A program made the position numbers and the translations under genes. A stretch of 64,000 bases of DNA from NCBI RefSeq assembly GCF_000182565.1, contig NW_015971542.1, positions 134,976 through 198,975 of the forward strand, in the 5' to 3' direction. The DNA comes from Spizellomyces punctatus DAOM BR117 (Eukaryota > Chytridiomycota > Chytridiomycetes > Spizellomycetales > Spizellomycetaceae). Below, piece after piece: positions 35,156 through 48,517 of the stretch. Position 1 is the first letter of the stretch. Each line of letters starts with the position of its first letter. The notes under the pieces are model-generated. The model was not told the DNA's origin. It searched no databases and worked only from the letters and a program-made list of their open reading frames with translations.

Positions 35156-37301
35156 CTACATATCGCGAAAGTCCTTGTTGAATTCTCGACCTGCCGTTCA
35201 TATATCAACTACTGTTAATTATAGGAGGAATGCAATTCACAGCACGTACCAATCAACATGCGTCGGATCTCGCTGGTTCCTGCACCGATTTCGTAGAGCT
35301 TGGCATCTCGCAAGAAGCGTCCAGTAGGATCTGGCAAGACAATGTTTTAGTCATTCTGATTTGAACGTCGCCTCATTTCAGCCTTCCAGATGCTCACAGT
35401 CATTAATGTATCCGTTTCCACCTACAGGGAGAACTGCGTGAGGGTGCGAACATATAAGCCCTGGAAAGGGAAAGTATTACGTACCTAAACATTGAATTGC
35501 ATCCAATGCACATTCCGTTGCCCGCTCAGCAGAGTACAGGATGGCACCGGCACAATCCTAACCGACTGATAAGACTTCCCAGAATCGGCAAATTACGAGA
35601 TATGACAAGGTTATTAATACCTTGTTACTGATGTGTCCCGCATCGCATGCCCGACCAACCGCGTAGACATACGCCCTAGATGCGCTCAATTTTGTGTACA
35701 TATCGGCAAGTTTTCCTTGAATAAGCTGTTGTAGACGGGTGAGATGCTTGAGCCTCTTCCTATCCAAGGTCTGCGTTGACACACCTGAAATTGGCCAATG
35801 GACTGATCAAACTGCTTCCGCTGATGAACATATGGAACGGTGACGTCCAAACAGGATTGCATGAGCCTGAAAGCATAATATGAATAAGAACATGAACTTC
35901 AGATACGCTGCCCACAACAGATGCCGTCTTACCCCAGGGGTCCCCCGGAAAGCACTAGTCGTTCCAAATCCAAGCCACTCATTAACACGTAGACGCCCTT
36001 TCCTTGCTTACCAAGCACATTCTCTGCTGGTACTTCGCAGTCCTCAAATACGAGCTCGCATGTGTTGGAACCCCTCATTCCCAGTTTGTCCAACTTTGGC
36101 GACGTAGAGAAGCCTTTAAACCCCTATTTATGTCCGCATTCAGTGCACTGAATTTACCTTTAATCATTTCTCTCACGCACCTTTTCAATTAGGAAAGCGG
36201 TAATGCCTTTCGGACCTGCGTTGACATCCGTTTTCGCATAAACAACCAGAACGTCCGCATCGGGACCATTCGTTATCCAAAACTGACGTACCCAAAATGA
36301 ACCTTCCATTAGCACTACTTCACTGCGGTCCATATAATGGTTCGGTCCTTGCACATACCTTTGTCCCGTTCAGTATGTAACGGTCGCCTACCATATACGT
36401 TATTTTTTAGCTGTATGATGGATGGTAACATATTGTATTTTCAAACCTTTCTTATCTGCGCGGAGCTTCATGGAAACCACATCCGAACCTGACCCTGCTT
36501 CACTCATTGCCAGCGCACCGATGTGCTCTCCACTGATCAGCTGTGGGTAAGATTAATATCTGTGACAATGTGTGCTTTCTTATTCCAACAGGTCAATGGC
36601 ATACCTTGGGTAAGTATTTCTGCTTTTGAGTTTCGTTTCCATTGCGCACAATTTGGTTGACACACAGGTTGGAGTGAGCACCGTAACTCAAAGCAACGGA
36701 CCCCGACGCTCGGCTGATTTCTTCCATAACAATCGTGTGTGCAAGATATCCCATCGCTTGTCCACCGTACTCCTCTGAGATGGGTTACAATTAGCATGGG
36801 TAAGAATGTCTTGAATATGAATCAAGTCCCACCTGGTGCAGTTATCCCCAATAGCCCCATATCTCCAAACTTCCGCCACATATCCTATTCCAAGTTGCGG
36901 GTGAATATGAATGGCTATGCATCATAAGATTGGTCTGTGGGCCGAACTTCAAAACGTAGGACTTCTTATCGATCTGGTCAGCCCGGGGAGCCAATTCCTT
37001 TTGGGCAAAATCGTGGACACTTTGGCGCAGCTGCTCTTGATGCAATTAGAACTGCACAATTCTGGAGAGTAATAACAAATTAGGACCTTTACCTCCGCGA
37101 GCTCTTCAGAGAGGCCCGCTACATTGCTGTTGTAGGAATCATAAGCTAAAAACCGCTTGTGAAGCAGCCCCGACGACGGTCGCGCATTTATGGCGCGTAA
37201 CTATTGAAAGAGCGTGAGTCTGGGTGAAACACACACAATTTCGCAGCTGCAATATGCACCTGGGTCCGAGCAACAGACGCTGTTCGTGCGATGAATGACA
37301 T
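35156..37301 (-). CDS. IVD: isovaleryl-CoA dehydrogenase, mitochondrial
   Basis: FAD-dependent acyl-CoA dehydrogenase that oxidises isovaleryl-CoA to 3-methylcrotonyl-CoA in leucine breakdown, passing electrons to ETF. Begins [20 protein letters not shown], an Arg- and Ala-rich mitochondrial presequence without acidic residues. Family blocks: [91 protein letters not shown] and [20 protein letters not shown]. The last intron splits Gly of IGREF (donor near 35248). Many exons of 60-150 nt; coding length about 420 residues, normal. Antisense to neither neighbour; divergent from XRN1 with about 500 bp between. Confidence 0.93.
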
Positions 37302-37803
37302 GTTGCTGTCTGCACAAAATGCAAGAAATTGGTCAACAACGACCTCGAAAATAAACTCCAACAGCCATACAATGCGTGGTTTGTCACGCGAGGCTTGGGT
37401 TGTGGACTTTAACTATTTATGGTAATAATCCAATGCGCGGCATTGTCATGGCAACAGGAGCAGTTCGATACCCGCTGCGCGCACTTTTGGACACTCGCTG
37501 CCGTTTTTACGTGGGAGGAACAGTCATTGATTTGATCATTTTACACAAGCACCCTGCCCCCCCAAGATCCCCAGATTCTTTTAAAGTTTCAAGCTTCAAC
37601 TCGACGACGAGAACCAATCAACCGATATAAGCGGCCCTTCGTATATTTCTATTAAATTTTGATAGTGATCATAGTGTTTGAATCGTGCAAGCTCAGGAGA
37701 GTCGACACCATCGTCCGCGTTATTATCCATAGATATCCCCACCTGATCCCATTTTAGATTGCACACTTGTTGGTAGGAAAAAACCTACCTGAAAGAAAGG
37801 AAG
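37302..37803. other. divergent promoter between IVD and XRN1
   Basis: 502 bp, no gene. A run of C (CCCTGCCCCCCCAAG) near 37551-37566. No TATA box seen. Confidence 0.45.
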
Positions 37804-40800
37804 ATGGGTATACCCAAGGTAAAAAATCAATTACGGGTATAGTTTCATATCAGCTCTCAGTCACACTGATTTCTCTTGCTCTGTAGTTTTTTCGCTGGAT
37901 CAGCGAGCGATATCCACTATGTAGTCAACTGATACAGGAAAATAGGATCCCTGAGTTTGGTAGGTGAAAACACGGTTGAAAACCTGTGGAGATGTGGGCT
38001 ATAGCTTGCTTTTGCAGACAACCTCTACTTGGATATGAATGGCATCATTCACAATTGCTCCCATCCCAACGATTCCGATGTACACTTTCGCATGACGGAA
38101 GACCAGATATTCTTGGCCATCTTCAACTATGTGGACCACTTGTTCTCCAAGATCAGGCCAAAAAAGTTATTCTTCCTTGCTGTGGACGGTGTGGCACCAA
38201 GGGCGAAGATGAACCAACAGCGCGCAAGGCGTTTCCGTACGGCGAAGGATAATGCAGAAGCTCGTCAGAGAGCAATACAGCGTGGGGAGGAACTTCCAAA
38301 AGAGGCACCCTTTGATTCTAATTGCATCACCCCAGGTAAATAAACTCTAGCAATTCTCGTTTAGAGAAATCTAGCATTTCACGAACAAGCACTATATAGG
38401 AACACCATTTATGGCAAGGCTGCAAGAACAGCTGAAGTACTTCATCAATAAAAAGATCACGGAAGACGCCAGTTGGCACAACGTAGAGGTCATATTGTCC
38501 GGTCACGAGGTGCCAGGCGAGGGGGAACATAAAATTATGGAATATCTACGTTTAGCCAAGTCGCAACCTGATTACGACCCGAATGTCAGACATTGCTTGT
38601 ATGGTTTAGATGCAGATTTGATGATGTTAGGACTACTCAGCCACGAACCGCATTTCGCCTTGCTTCGAGAGGAAGTCACATTCGGTCGAAGTCGAAAGAA
38701 GAACCCAGGTGGAAATCCTGAAGCACAGAATTTCTACCTCATGCATCTCTCTTTGTTCCGAGAATACCTCGATGCGGAGTTCTCGACCCTTCAAGATCAA
38801 CTTTCATTCAAATATGATGTGGAGAGAGTCATTGACGACTTCATCGTGCTCGCCTACTTTGTAGGGAATGATTTCCTACCTAATTTACCTGGACTACATA
38901 TCAATGAAGGTGCCTTGGCATATATGTTCAAAGTGTACAAGACAGTTTTATTGGAAGGTGGTGGCTACCTCAACGACGGGGGTCAACTGCAACTGGATAG
39001 GTGCGAGAGATTCTTACGCAAACTCGGCGAGCAGGAACGCGAACTATTCGAAGTCGAAGTCGGGGATGTGAAGTGGTTGCAAGGTAAACGGACGAATGGA
39101 CAGTCAAAACAAGCGCCAAAAAAATCACAGCTAGGTTCGTGGACTGCCTATTGATTCACATGACGTGGCGGTACACATAATCAGTGCCTTATGTTGCTAG
39201 TTTTGAGCAAACCTCAGCGCGAGTATTACGACAAGATCAAGTCATTTGTCCTATCGAATAGGGAAACCGCGCGGCTAACGTTTTCGACCAACATACCTGC
39301 GCGCGATCGCACCTTCATCATCAATCTAGCGAATGAGCTTGGTATCAGTCACACAATCGATGCCTTGGGGGAAGGAAAGGACCTACCTCAGCACCATATA
39401 ATTTTGGATTGGGATGAAGATGACGATGAGGACGACGAAGAAAGCATGGAAGCCAGACAACGCGTACTTCGACGATGGGACGCGGCGGAGATTATAGACG
39501 AAGATGGGCTTGCTGCTAGCTTGGAGGCGGAAGAGAAGCAGAAGTTGGACGAAGCATTCGTGGAGTGGAAGCGGGAGTACTACAAAGAGAAAATGGAGAT
39601 CAATTATGACAATCAAGCGCAAATGTCAAAGTTGGTGTACCACTATGTGGAGGGCTTGCAGTGGATTGCATACTACTATTATAATGGGGTTGCATCCTGG
39701 GAATGGTTTTACCCGTACCACTATGCGCCAAAAATAACGGATCTGGTGAACATCGGCAATCTTGACATAAAATTTGATATCGGCCGACCGTTTTTGCCTT
39801 TTGAGCAGTTGATGGGTGTCCTACCTGCAGCAAGTCGACAGCATATTCCTGAAGCCTTCCGCGAGTTGATGACGGATCCTGGTTCGCCAATCATCGACTT
39901 CTACCCAGCTGATTTTGAGCTAGATATGAACGGAAAGAAAGCCGATTGGGAAGCCGTTGTTAAAATCCCTTTTATCGACGAAACGCGGCTACTGCGTGCC
40001 CTCCACGCGAGAGAAAACCAGCTTACAAAAGAAGAGAAGTCTCGAAATAGACATGGAGACAGCTTCATTTTCGAATTGGATGCTAAACAGCCCCATTCCT
40101 ATCCCTCACCATTACCGGGAGTGTTTCCTGAGATTGCCAAGTGCGTGTGCAATATGCGAATTTATCGTCTCCCAACCGTTGGGTCTGACGGATTCGTGAA
40201 GGGCCTGTGTGCCGGAGCTCAGTTGGGAGTACGTGCCCTCGCTGGGTTCCCTACGATGAAGACGCTTCCACACACTGCTACCCTGGGCTTCCATGGTGTA
40301 CACGTGTTTACCATGGAGAGTCCGAATGAAAGTATGATCATTGCACTTGAGAACAGATTTGAGGGATGCATCCCAGAAGAGATTGCAAAGACTCAAATTG
40401 GGCAACGTGTGTTTGTGAACTGGCCTTTCCTACAAGAAGCACTTGTCAGCTCGATGACCGATGAGTTTTTTCGATATGAAATAAAAGAGATCGGAGGGCG
40501 CAAGGATGTGGTGAAGATACCTCAGAACCAAGACAGCCAAGATCGGTTTTACAAAGCGAGCGAAAGGATTGAACATTATTACAGCAAGCGTTATGGAACA
40601 ATAACAGGACCAGTTGAGATCCTCCTTAATGTCCGCTTGTTGAAAGGTGAGCGTTGTTATACGATAGCGCTATGGATGGTGAGACCGTTTCCATAATTCA
40701 AATTCTGCTTGCGTCTAGGAATGAAGCTCCAAGAAGACGGGGCGTTAGTCAAGGACTATGGTTCGTACCATGAGGAAACGGATATTGCGTTGCAGACTGT

Positions 40801-43760
40801 GGTTGGCCAAGTGGAGTTTGAGGACCCTAGATACAAGGTGTGTTCGGGAATGGCCCTGCATTTTATCAGTTGTACTGACTCTATCTTTGTGTAGGAGCAA
40901 CCGGCGGCACCACTACCGCAAGAGTACCCCCTGGGATCTCGAGTGTTCTTTTTGGGAAATCAAGGATATGGCCTGGCTGCCGATGTTGTGGGATATGACA
41001 CTGAGAAGCTTCATATCAAACTCTTGGTGAGTTTACACGTGATCAATGCTCGAGAATATCAGCTGAGAAACCTGTGCCAATAGAAGCCAACAGATCCGGA
41101 ACTGGTCGAAGGCTTGCACTTCACCAGGGAGAAGGCAATTGATGCAGAGCGTGGCGAACGCTACATGCCCAGCTGGCAGGTTGCGAAGCAATTGGGCATT
41201 CCTAGCTTGGCTCTCTCAAAAGTCACGTCCAGCCTTCATGTAATCAGTAAGAAGTCCGATCAACGATACAATCTGGGGTTAAATTTGAAGTTCGAGTCCA
41301 AAAAGAGGAAAGTGCTGGGTTATTCAAGAAAGACCAGCTCTGGGTGGGAATATTCGCAAAGGGCTGTAGCGCTCATCAGGGAATACAAGGTACGCTTTCC
41401 TTTCGAGACATTGGGTTCGAGACATGAATTTTAAACGGTCTCTCTCACATTTGCTAGGATCGATTCCCAGCTCTCTTCGTAGGATTGGAAAAGAGGTCAA
41501 GAAATGACCTTTACGAGGACACTGAGATTTACCCGGAGGAGGTGGCATCATCGAAGCTAAATGAGATTAAAGAATGGCTGAAGGAGGCGGGCGTGAAAGA
41601 CTTCGAACGAGTATCGTTAGATACCAGGGCTCTGACAAAGGTGAGCTGAATTCTCGTAAGCGAACTACGTCTCGTGGAATCTGTCGCCTTATATGTTGGT
41701 CAGAATGTGATAAAGGATATTGAGGAGCGGGTCGATGAGGTCTACAAGCGAATTGGCGATGTCAAGATTAAGGCGGTGACAGTCAAGAACGTGCCTCGAC
41801 CGGTACGTCGAAATCCTCTTGTTAAATATATCACAAATCTTACACTTTCCGGTATTTATCCTTGCAGGCTGTTTTAAAACCAGCACACGCACGACATCGC
41901 TTGTCACATCAAGTGTTTGACCTCGGGGATCGCGTGATGTATGCCATGGACTCCGGCAGTGTGCCCTTAGCGGCACAGGGCACGGTCGTTGGCATGGAGG
42001 GTAATTTTCTGGATGTTGTTTTCGATCAAATGTTCATGGGTGGTAGCAGCCTTGGGGACAGGTGAGCGACTCTACAGAAATTCGCGGCGATCTGTGCTGT
42101 TTTCTAATAGCCCGCTCATGCCAGATGCCAACCGAATCGCGGATTGGTGGTTAACAAGGACGCGGTACTTAACCTGACTCATATGCAGCCTCCGATCGAA
42201 GGTAGCCGACCAAGCCAAGTCATACCAATTAATCGGCCAATTCCCAGATTTGCCATGCGTTCTGGAGGAAACGCTCTAGCACAGCAGCAGAATTCTGCCC
42301 ATAAATCATCAGCGCCACCGATAAAAAATGCGTGGACGGAAGGTGGTCCTACCATCATGGCGCGCAACGCTGGTCCACGGTCTGGTTTCAACGAACCCCC
42401 GAGATTCGAAAATCAAGAACGAAGTGACGCCGGGAAAAGGCATACGTTTGCGGGCGCTTCCGGTGTGACAATCGCCATCACGAAGCACTCCACCCCTGTA
42501 CGGTCAACAGGCGGTAATGTCGTCCCTAAAAACTCTCAGCCAAGTGTGACGAGCGTAGCGAAAGAAAACGTCAGACGCAAGCCGCATCCATCTCGTCCGG
42601 AGGTAGCTGCACCGTCGAATAGTGTTCTTCCTAACGGATCCGCGATAAAGATCCAGCATGAGCATGAAAAGGCGGACTCTACGAAACGCAGTGCGCCGTC
42701 AAAGCCCACTCACCAAGGAGGGGCAGGCGAGCAACTGAAAACTGGTCTAATCCGCAACTCCGGTACATCTGCACCACCTATTCATGCAGTATCCTCGGCA
42801 ACGCCTGAAGCCAACGAGACGGCAACAGCAGCCGGATATAGTGGGTTACCACCTAGTGGGTCGACGGACGAAGCGGACATGATCACGCAGAGTTTGAAGA
42901 CCATGCTGCATATCGGCAATAACCACCCGCCGCCAGCCACAACGGTTCCCCTCATGCAAGTTCCGGTTGGGTTTCAACCAATTCAAATGGTTCCTGTAGG
43001 GATGCCAGTTTTCACCCAGCCACACTTTCCGATGTCAATGGCTCCGGCAATCCCAATACAGTACGGAACAGCGCCACATGGCCCTCCACAGGCTATTGTG
43101 ATGGATCCCAACAACTTGGAAGTATCCCGACAACTAATGGCAATGCTGCAGCCTCAACAAGCCGCGCAGCCACACATGCTGGCCAGCTTTTCTCCATACA
43201 CCGTTGCTGCCGGTGCAATGCCAGTTCAGCCGGTACAGAACGAGCTAGCAGAGTTAATCAAGCATAAGGAACCTGCTGGACGAGGAAGGGGACGTGGAGC
43301 TGCTGGAGTACCTGGACCAAGGAGAAGTACTGCTACCGGCACGGGAGATGTGATTCAATCGAGTGAGGAACAAGGTTCTACATCGCAGGAACCAGAGGAA
43401 ACGATGGACGTTGAACATGAAGGTGAGGAGGGAACAGGGGAAGTAAATCGGGATCCTGGAACTCACCAAGATCGCGGGCGTGGACGTGGACGTGGAGCCT
43501 TCCGCGGACAACATCAAAATCAAAGATGGTCTGGCGGTGGATATGTACCGAGAGGCGGGTATGGATATGGACCCATGCAACAAAATGGAGGGTACAATTG
43601 GAGAGGTGGAAGGGGACGAGGTACCGGAGGCTCTTATGGGAATGGTACACACCAAGGCGGTGGGGGTCAGGGCGGTTTCCATGATAATCGAGGGCGGGGT
43701 CGTGGCGGATATCATGGAGGTGAAAGTGGAAGTCGAGGGCGTGGCCGTGGTTTCACCTAG
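37804..43760 (+). CDS. XRN1: XRN1 5'-3' exoribonuclease
   Basis: Processive 5'-3' exonuclease that degrades decapped mRNA in the cytoplasm. First exon is 15 nt (MGIPK, 37804-37818), then FFRWISERYPLCSQLI from 37887. Catalytic core: DNLYLDMNGIIHNCSHPN with the metal-binding Asp pair, KLFFLAVDGVAPRAKMNQQR, SGHEVPGEGEHKIMEYLR, LYGLDADLMMLGLLSHEPHF, AYFVGNDFLPNLP, and YYYNGVASWEWFYPYHYAPK. SH3-like and Tudor-type parts follow (GSRVFFLGNQGYGLAADVVG). The C-terminal about 540 residues are disordered, Gln/Pro-rich, and end in RGG/GRGRGR repeats to GRGRGFT. Total near 1,750 residues over about a dozen exons. The RG-rich tail, longer than in yeast, may bind RNA or partners. Confidence 0.94.
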
Positions 43761-43952
43761 TTGTCGAGATCAAGCAATGGACCGTGGTGGGAATACCTCC
43801 AGCATGTAGTGGGGCAGCAGTAGCTAGTGCACTCAGGACACGGACGCCTCTTTTGTAGAGATGTACATGTTTTTTTCTTTCTTTTTTGCAATAGACGCTG
43901 ATCTCACAACAGCCTCCGCCATCAACGACATTTATTGATCAACCGCACTGGA

Positions 43953-46000
43953 CTATGGTTCAGTGGGACTATTCTGTATCTGCCCATTCTCCTTGTCGCT
44001 TCCATCTATGGCCTCCCTGTCCATATCTTCATCCCACATTCCCTCATCCTGTTTGAAAAAATTGGTACCTTGGAGCTCAGGAGGCAAGTACGTTTGTTTG
44101 ACTGGTCCAACAAAGTCTGGATTATATTTGTATCCTTTTCCGTATTCGAGGTCTTTCATGAGCTTTACGACAATAGGAGGAACATAAGTTACAAAAGGGA
44201 ACTCATCGCATGGTAAGATGCTGCTTTACTCCACCTTGGTTGGTGCATTCCGAATATGAAGGGGTACTGGGTATGCGATCGAGGTTTGAACCATGTGTTT
44301 TACATTCTATGGGGGGCGCCGTCAGTATGATATTAACGGGACTGGATACGGGGCATGAGAGAACAGCATACTTTCATAGCTTTATAGACTTCAACGCTTT
44401 TTGGTGCTCGACTCAAATACTATAAAGCACAGGCAAGGTTCTAGATCAGCAGTTGTTTGCATCTAGTCTTATGAGTAAAAACCTCACCGTAACACAATGT
44501 GCCAATATCACATCGCATTCTGGCATGCCAATCATTTGACACGCTTGATATGTCGACAAGGCGAGCGGTAGTGCATTGTTATCTGCCAGTCCGATATCCT
44601 CTGATGCGAATCGAATTAGCCGGCGTGCCACGTACAGAGGATCTTCGCCTGCGTAGACCATTCGTCCAAGCCAATAGAGGGCGGCGTTTTCGTCTGAACC
44701 GCGCATGCTCTTAAACGGTTGAGAATACTGGCGTTAACGTCGTACATGGTCCATGGTTCCAAAACCAGCAAAGTCACTTTACCTTGTGCAAAGCAGATAT
44801 GATATTATAATGCTCCTCTCCGTTTCTATCATACAAAAGAGATGATTTCTGTAGCGCGTCCATTATCGCCTGTTCGGTCACTTCCCCTACACCATCACCC
44901 GCGGCCCCCATTACAGAATCCAACGCCATTTCCAATGCATTGATAGCGGCTCTTGCATCCCCGTCGCATAATGTCGCCAAATGCGTCAACACCTTTTCGG
45001 AGACGAGGATACGCTCGTCGCCCACTTTAAGCTTCATGGCCCTTCTTAGGACTTTGATCAGATCTTGGACACCCAACTTTCCTAGAACAAATACTCTCGA
45101 GCGGCTCAACAGCGCATTATTTACCCTGAAACTAGGATTCTCTGTGGTTGCAGCAATTAACGTAAAGTCACCTCGCTCAACAGGCGGCAGGAAAAAGTCT
45201 TGCTGTGATTTTGTGAACCGGTGGATCTCGTCCAGGAAGATAATGGCTTTCTGACCTGTGAGTTGGCGATGATTTTTAGCTTCATCAGAGGCCTTCCGGA
45301 CGTCGGCAACATTATGTATTGTAGCGGATAGTTCCCGGTAGTATGTATTCTGTGACTTTGCTTTTTGGAGTTGTCAGCTCAAGTCAAGATAATGCGACAT
45401 TTGAGGGTTCCTCTAACCAATGATTCGAGCAAGTGTCGTCTTGCCAGATCCCGGAGGTCCCCAAAATATGAGACTAGGGATTTTTTTCTGATCGATCAGC
45501 GATCTCAGGAGTGTTCCTTCCCCAATTAGCTCTGTGTGGCCGTGAACGTCGTCAAACGTGGCAGGCCGAGCAAGATCTGCTAACGGAACATGATCGGATT
45601 TTCGAGGCCGTTTTTGAGGGGGCGCTTGACTTGATGCAGTGGTCGCTACTGCGTGGGCCGGAGAACTTGTTGGTGCTTTCACATGTGTGTTAACCGATGT
45701 AGCGAGGGCTCTCTCAGGTGTAGGGACATCCCGCTTGCGTTTAATAGCGGAGCCGGAAGGAAATATGGAAGACTTTGAGGAGAGTGAAAGAGCAGGGTCT
45801 TTGATACCGTGAGTGTTGAACAATGTCGTTTGGACGCTGCGTCGGGACGCTGGGGTAGCTGGTGACGTTACATGATCTGCATTGCTCTCTCTCCCAGATG
45901 TGGCGGTGAGGCAGCCTGAATCTAGGTGTCGATTGATATCATCGACTTGTACTTCTCTCAGGCATACTGGGCATGACACGGTTGATAAAGTTTCCGCCAT
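43953..46000 (-). CDS. MGS1: MGS1/WRNIP1 AAA+ ATPase with UBZ finger
   Basis: Replication-fork maintenance ATPase related to RuvB/clamp loaders. Starts [20 protein letters not shown] with a C-x2-C..H-x3-C ubiquitin-binding UBZ4 finger, then a disordered linker with basic nuclear-type signals (KRKRD, KRPRKSD). AAA+ core: Walker [13 protein letters not shown], Walker [11 protein letters not shown], sensor [20 protein letters not shown], then [13 protein letters not shown]. The C-terminal MGS1 helical part: [35 protein letters not shown]. Ends [27 protein letters not shown], the family signature before the stop at 43953. Introns near 45413-45300, 44780-44710 and 44446-44160. Convergent with XRN1, 192 bp apart. 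Confidence 0.93.
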
Positions 46001-46984
46001 GAAATTCTGAATGGGTTGCAGCTCAAAATGTCCCGTAGACAGGTAGAGCAAAATAGCGATGACACACCGATCTGCTTAGTCATCATCGGGATTAGCTACG
46101 AAACCTGCTACAATATTTTTGCTCTTGTACTTTTTGATTGCAAAGGAGAACATTTTATGGCCTTTTACTAAAAGGCAGCCAAGGATAGAGGGATTCGGAA
46201 CCCACATTTCAATAATGAGTGTCGTAATTCTACAATCAAAAGTAACACCTTAGCAGGTTATCATGGCCTATCAGGCTAACATAAGTTTTGAACAAAAGTA
46301 TTTTGCATGAAGTTGAATCGTCGAGCTATTCTCCTTCATCCAGTGGACGCTTTGTGAGCATCGTTAAGGTTGGCCCTGCTTTCTGAGGATGAAAGGCTTG
46401 TACCCTGCACAGTATCTGATCAATGTCAGCAGCAGACGCTGCTTATGCAAAGATGGCTATTTCGGTTGACAAGCTGGTATGCGCAGACCATTAACAAATG
46501 CGCTGATTCGTCTGGAAAAAGAGGTGCCAGCTGTGCACCGCCTCTTATTGTTTTGTGTTGAACCGAGCAAAGGACGGCGGGCAGTGCGGTCGGGTCCAGA
46601 AACCTACTGTTGACAATAGCACACATGTCGGAGCCACCTCTGTACATGCATGGTAAAGACTTCTAGAACTCGGCAGAATGGCTGGTCAACCCCTATTGAT
46701 ATTTTGGCGTAATTATTTTGGCCGCGGGTTAACGACCTGGTGATTGACCCTCAGAGGATTCGCGAATGCGGGTAGATTGATCGGCACCAAGGGTACCTGT
46801 TTGCGTGGACTTTGCTTACTTGTTTCCGTTCCGATGCTCTTTTCGCTTCACAGATGTTGAGTATTTTGTATGGCTCTGGAATATAAAAGAAGAGAACACA
46901 GGTTCGCATCTTTTCTTTTCTTTTTGACAGCGACGTTTTTCGTTTTGTAGCTGACTGCACCCGTACTCTATACACCTTATACCA
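46001..46984. other. intergenic between MGS1 and the C2H2 gene
   Basis: 984 bp divergent spacer. The frames here have no domain or splice context. No tRNA B-box found. Confidence 0.4.
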
Positions 46985-47737
46985 ATGTCGATAATATTCA
47001 CACCGCATGACGGCGGTGATGTGCAGCAGTTGGCACTGCTACCCGAATATTCGGATGATGCACTAGCCGAGATTATACGAAACTTTTTTCCTGAGCTCCT
47101 TGGATCTCCCCTACCACCAAAGCCTCGTTCCAGCTCGGCTGCTCCGTCAAATTCGTCCAACATGTCTTCGGAGGAGACTCTGTATGAAGCTACCAATATA
47201 CAGGAGGATCATTACATGCATTGCGAGTCGTGTCAGTACGATGAAGAATGCGATGCGCATCCCTACACAGTTGATGCATCTCACGAGACGTTATGCGAAT
47301 TTGATGCCGGGTATCTTCAAGTTGATCCATGTTTCTCCCTCCCCGTCTCACGAAGAGGTTCCCATGTTCGCCATGGCTCAGAAAACAATGACCCAGCGCA
47401 GTCACAACATGTTCGCCATCACTCTGAGAATGCAGAGACTGGGACAACACACAATCGCCGTTCCTCGGCTTCAAACCATATTTCATTTCCATGCTTTGTG
47501 CGGGGATGCAACAAGGTCTATACAACGGGGGCAGGACTACGATACCACCTTAAAACGATCCACAAGACGATTACGCCACGTGCGGCGAAAATAAAGGCGA
47601 CGGAGAAGAATATTGTTTGTCCGCGGTGTCCAGACAAGGCCTTTTCAACCAGAGGAGGACTTAAATACCACGAAAAGACAGTCCACCAGGGCTGGTCGAT
47701 ACCCCATCGAGAACTTAATATGGAAGATACGTACTGA
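46985..47737 (+). CDS. C2H2 zinc-finger protein, two fingers
   Basis: Single exon, 250 residues. Two C2H2 fingers at the C-terminus: C-x4-C-x12-H-x4-H in CFVRGCNKVYTTGAGLRYHL and C-x2-C in CPRCPDKAFSTRGGLKYHEK, joined by a basic linker. The N-terminal half is acidic and Ser/His-rich with a helical start (SDDALAEIIRNFFPELLGS). Fingers of this spacing (the first with C-x4-C) suit a fungal DNA-binding regulator; target unknown. The start is the first ATG (46985) with an A-rich context. Confidence 0.8.
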   Translation: MSIIFTPHDGGDVQQLALLPEYSDDALAEIIRNFFPELLGSPLPPKPRSSSAAPSNSSNMSSEETLYEATNIQEDHYMHCESCQYDEECDAHPYTVDASHETLCEFDAGYLQVDPCFSLPVSRRGSHVRHGSENNDPAQSQHVRHHSENAETGTTHNRRSSASNHISFPCFVRGCNKVYTTGAGLRYHLKTIHKTITPRAAKIKATEKNIVCPRCPDKAFSTRGGLKYHEKTVHQGWSIPHRELNMEDTY

Positions 47738-48517
47738 ACCCATTATATCCTGTACATTTTATTATTATTTCTTATCTTATGCAAATACATTTATGATTTT
47801 AATGTCGTTTTATTCCAATCAGCAGCGCCAAGAAATGCAATTATAAAGTTGCTCTAATTGTATTTTATCTCTCCAAACCCGCCGCCGGCAAAACTAGTAG
47901 TGACCCTCCCAAATGGTAAACCGCCGCCGCCAGTAAGCAAAAAAAACATGGCCAACGTTTCTGTGGAGGGGCGAATCGAGACCTCCTCTCGTTTTGACCA
48001 TTGTCCACAGCTTTGACTGCTTTGATCTTTATTATGGCACCAAAAGCGTTCACCGTCCAAAAGGATGATAACCCCCCAAAAGATACTCTACATTGTCCAA
48101 TAAACTGCACGCTGACCGCAACAAAAAAAAAAAAAGATAATCTCCAGAGCCCCTTTCAAAGTGTCCATGTCTTGTCCCGTTCGATTCAAAATATTTACGC
48201 CGTTCAAAAAGCCAAGAATTAAAGTACGCCTCCGCGTTTCAAAAGTGCCAAGAGTTAAATCTTAAATTCGTATTTGGGACTTTGAAAATCTCGGCGCCGC
48301 TTGCTGGTGTTGGAACTTTGCAATTTGAAAGTTTCAACTACAATCAACAAGAAAAAAATGTAATCTAAAAACCATGTTGGCCGGAGGCTGGAAAATAAGG
48401 TTAGAAGGTTTTTCTCCTTTAAAGATTATAAGGCATACTATATATGGACTGGGACCCATATTTGGCCTGCCCAGCTTTTCTTATCCTCCCACTTCCCAGT
48501 AGAATTGACCTGCGAAG
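47738..48517. other. intergenic, AT-rich with an A tract
   Basis: 780 bp. Holds an A-tract of 13-14 at about 48122-48135, GGCGGCGG-type runs near 47920, and an AT-rich approach to the SulP start. No gene seen. Confidence 0.45.

Noticed and set aside
43480-43809. Asp/Val-rich frame in the XRN1 C-terminus
   Set aside because: Shadow frame of the RGG repeat region of XRN1.
46370-46561. Small ORF between MGS1 and the C2H2 gene
   Set aside because: Open by chance on both strands; no domain or transcription signal.
48117-48140. A tract as a retroposon tail
   Set aside because: No target-site duplication or reverse-transcribed body could be seen next to it.
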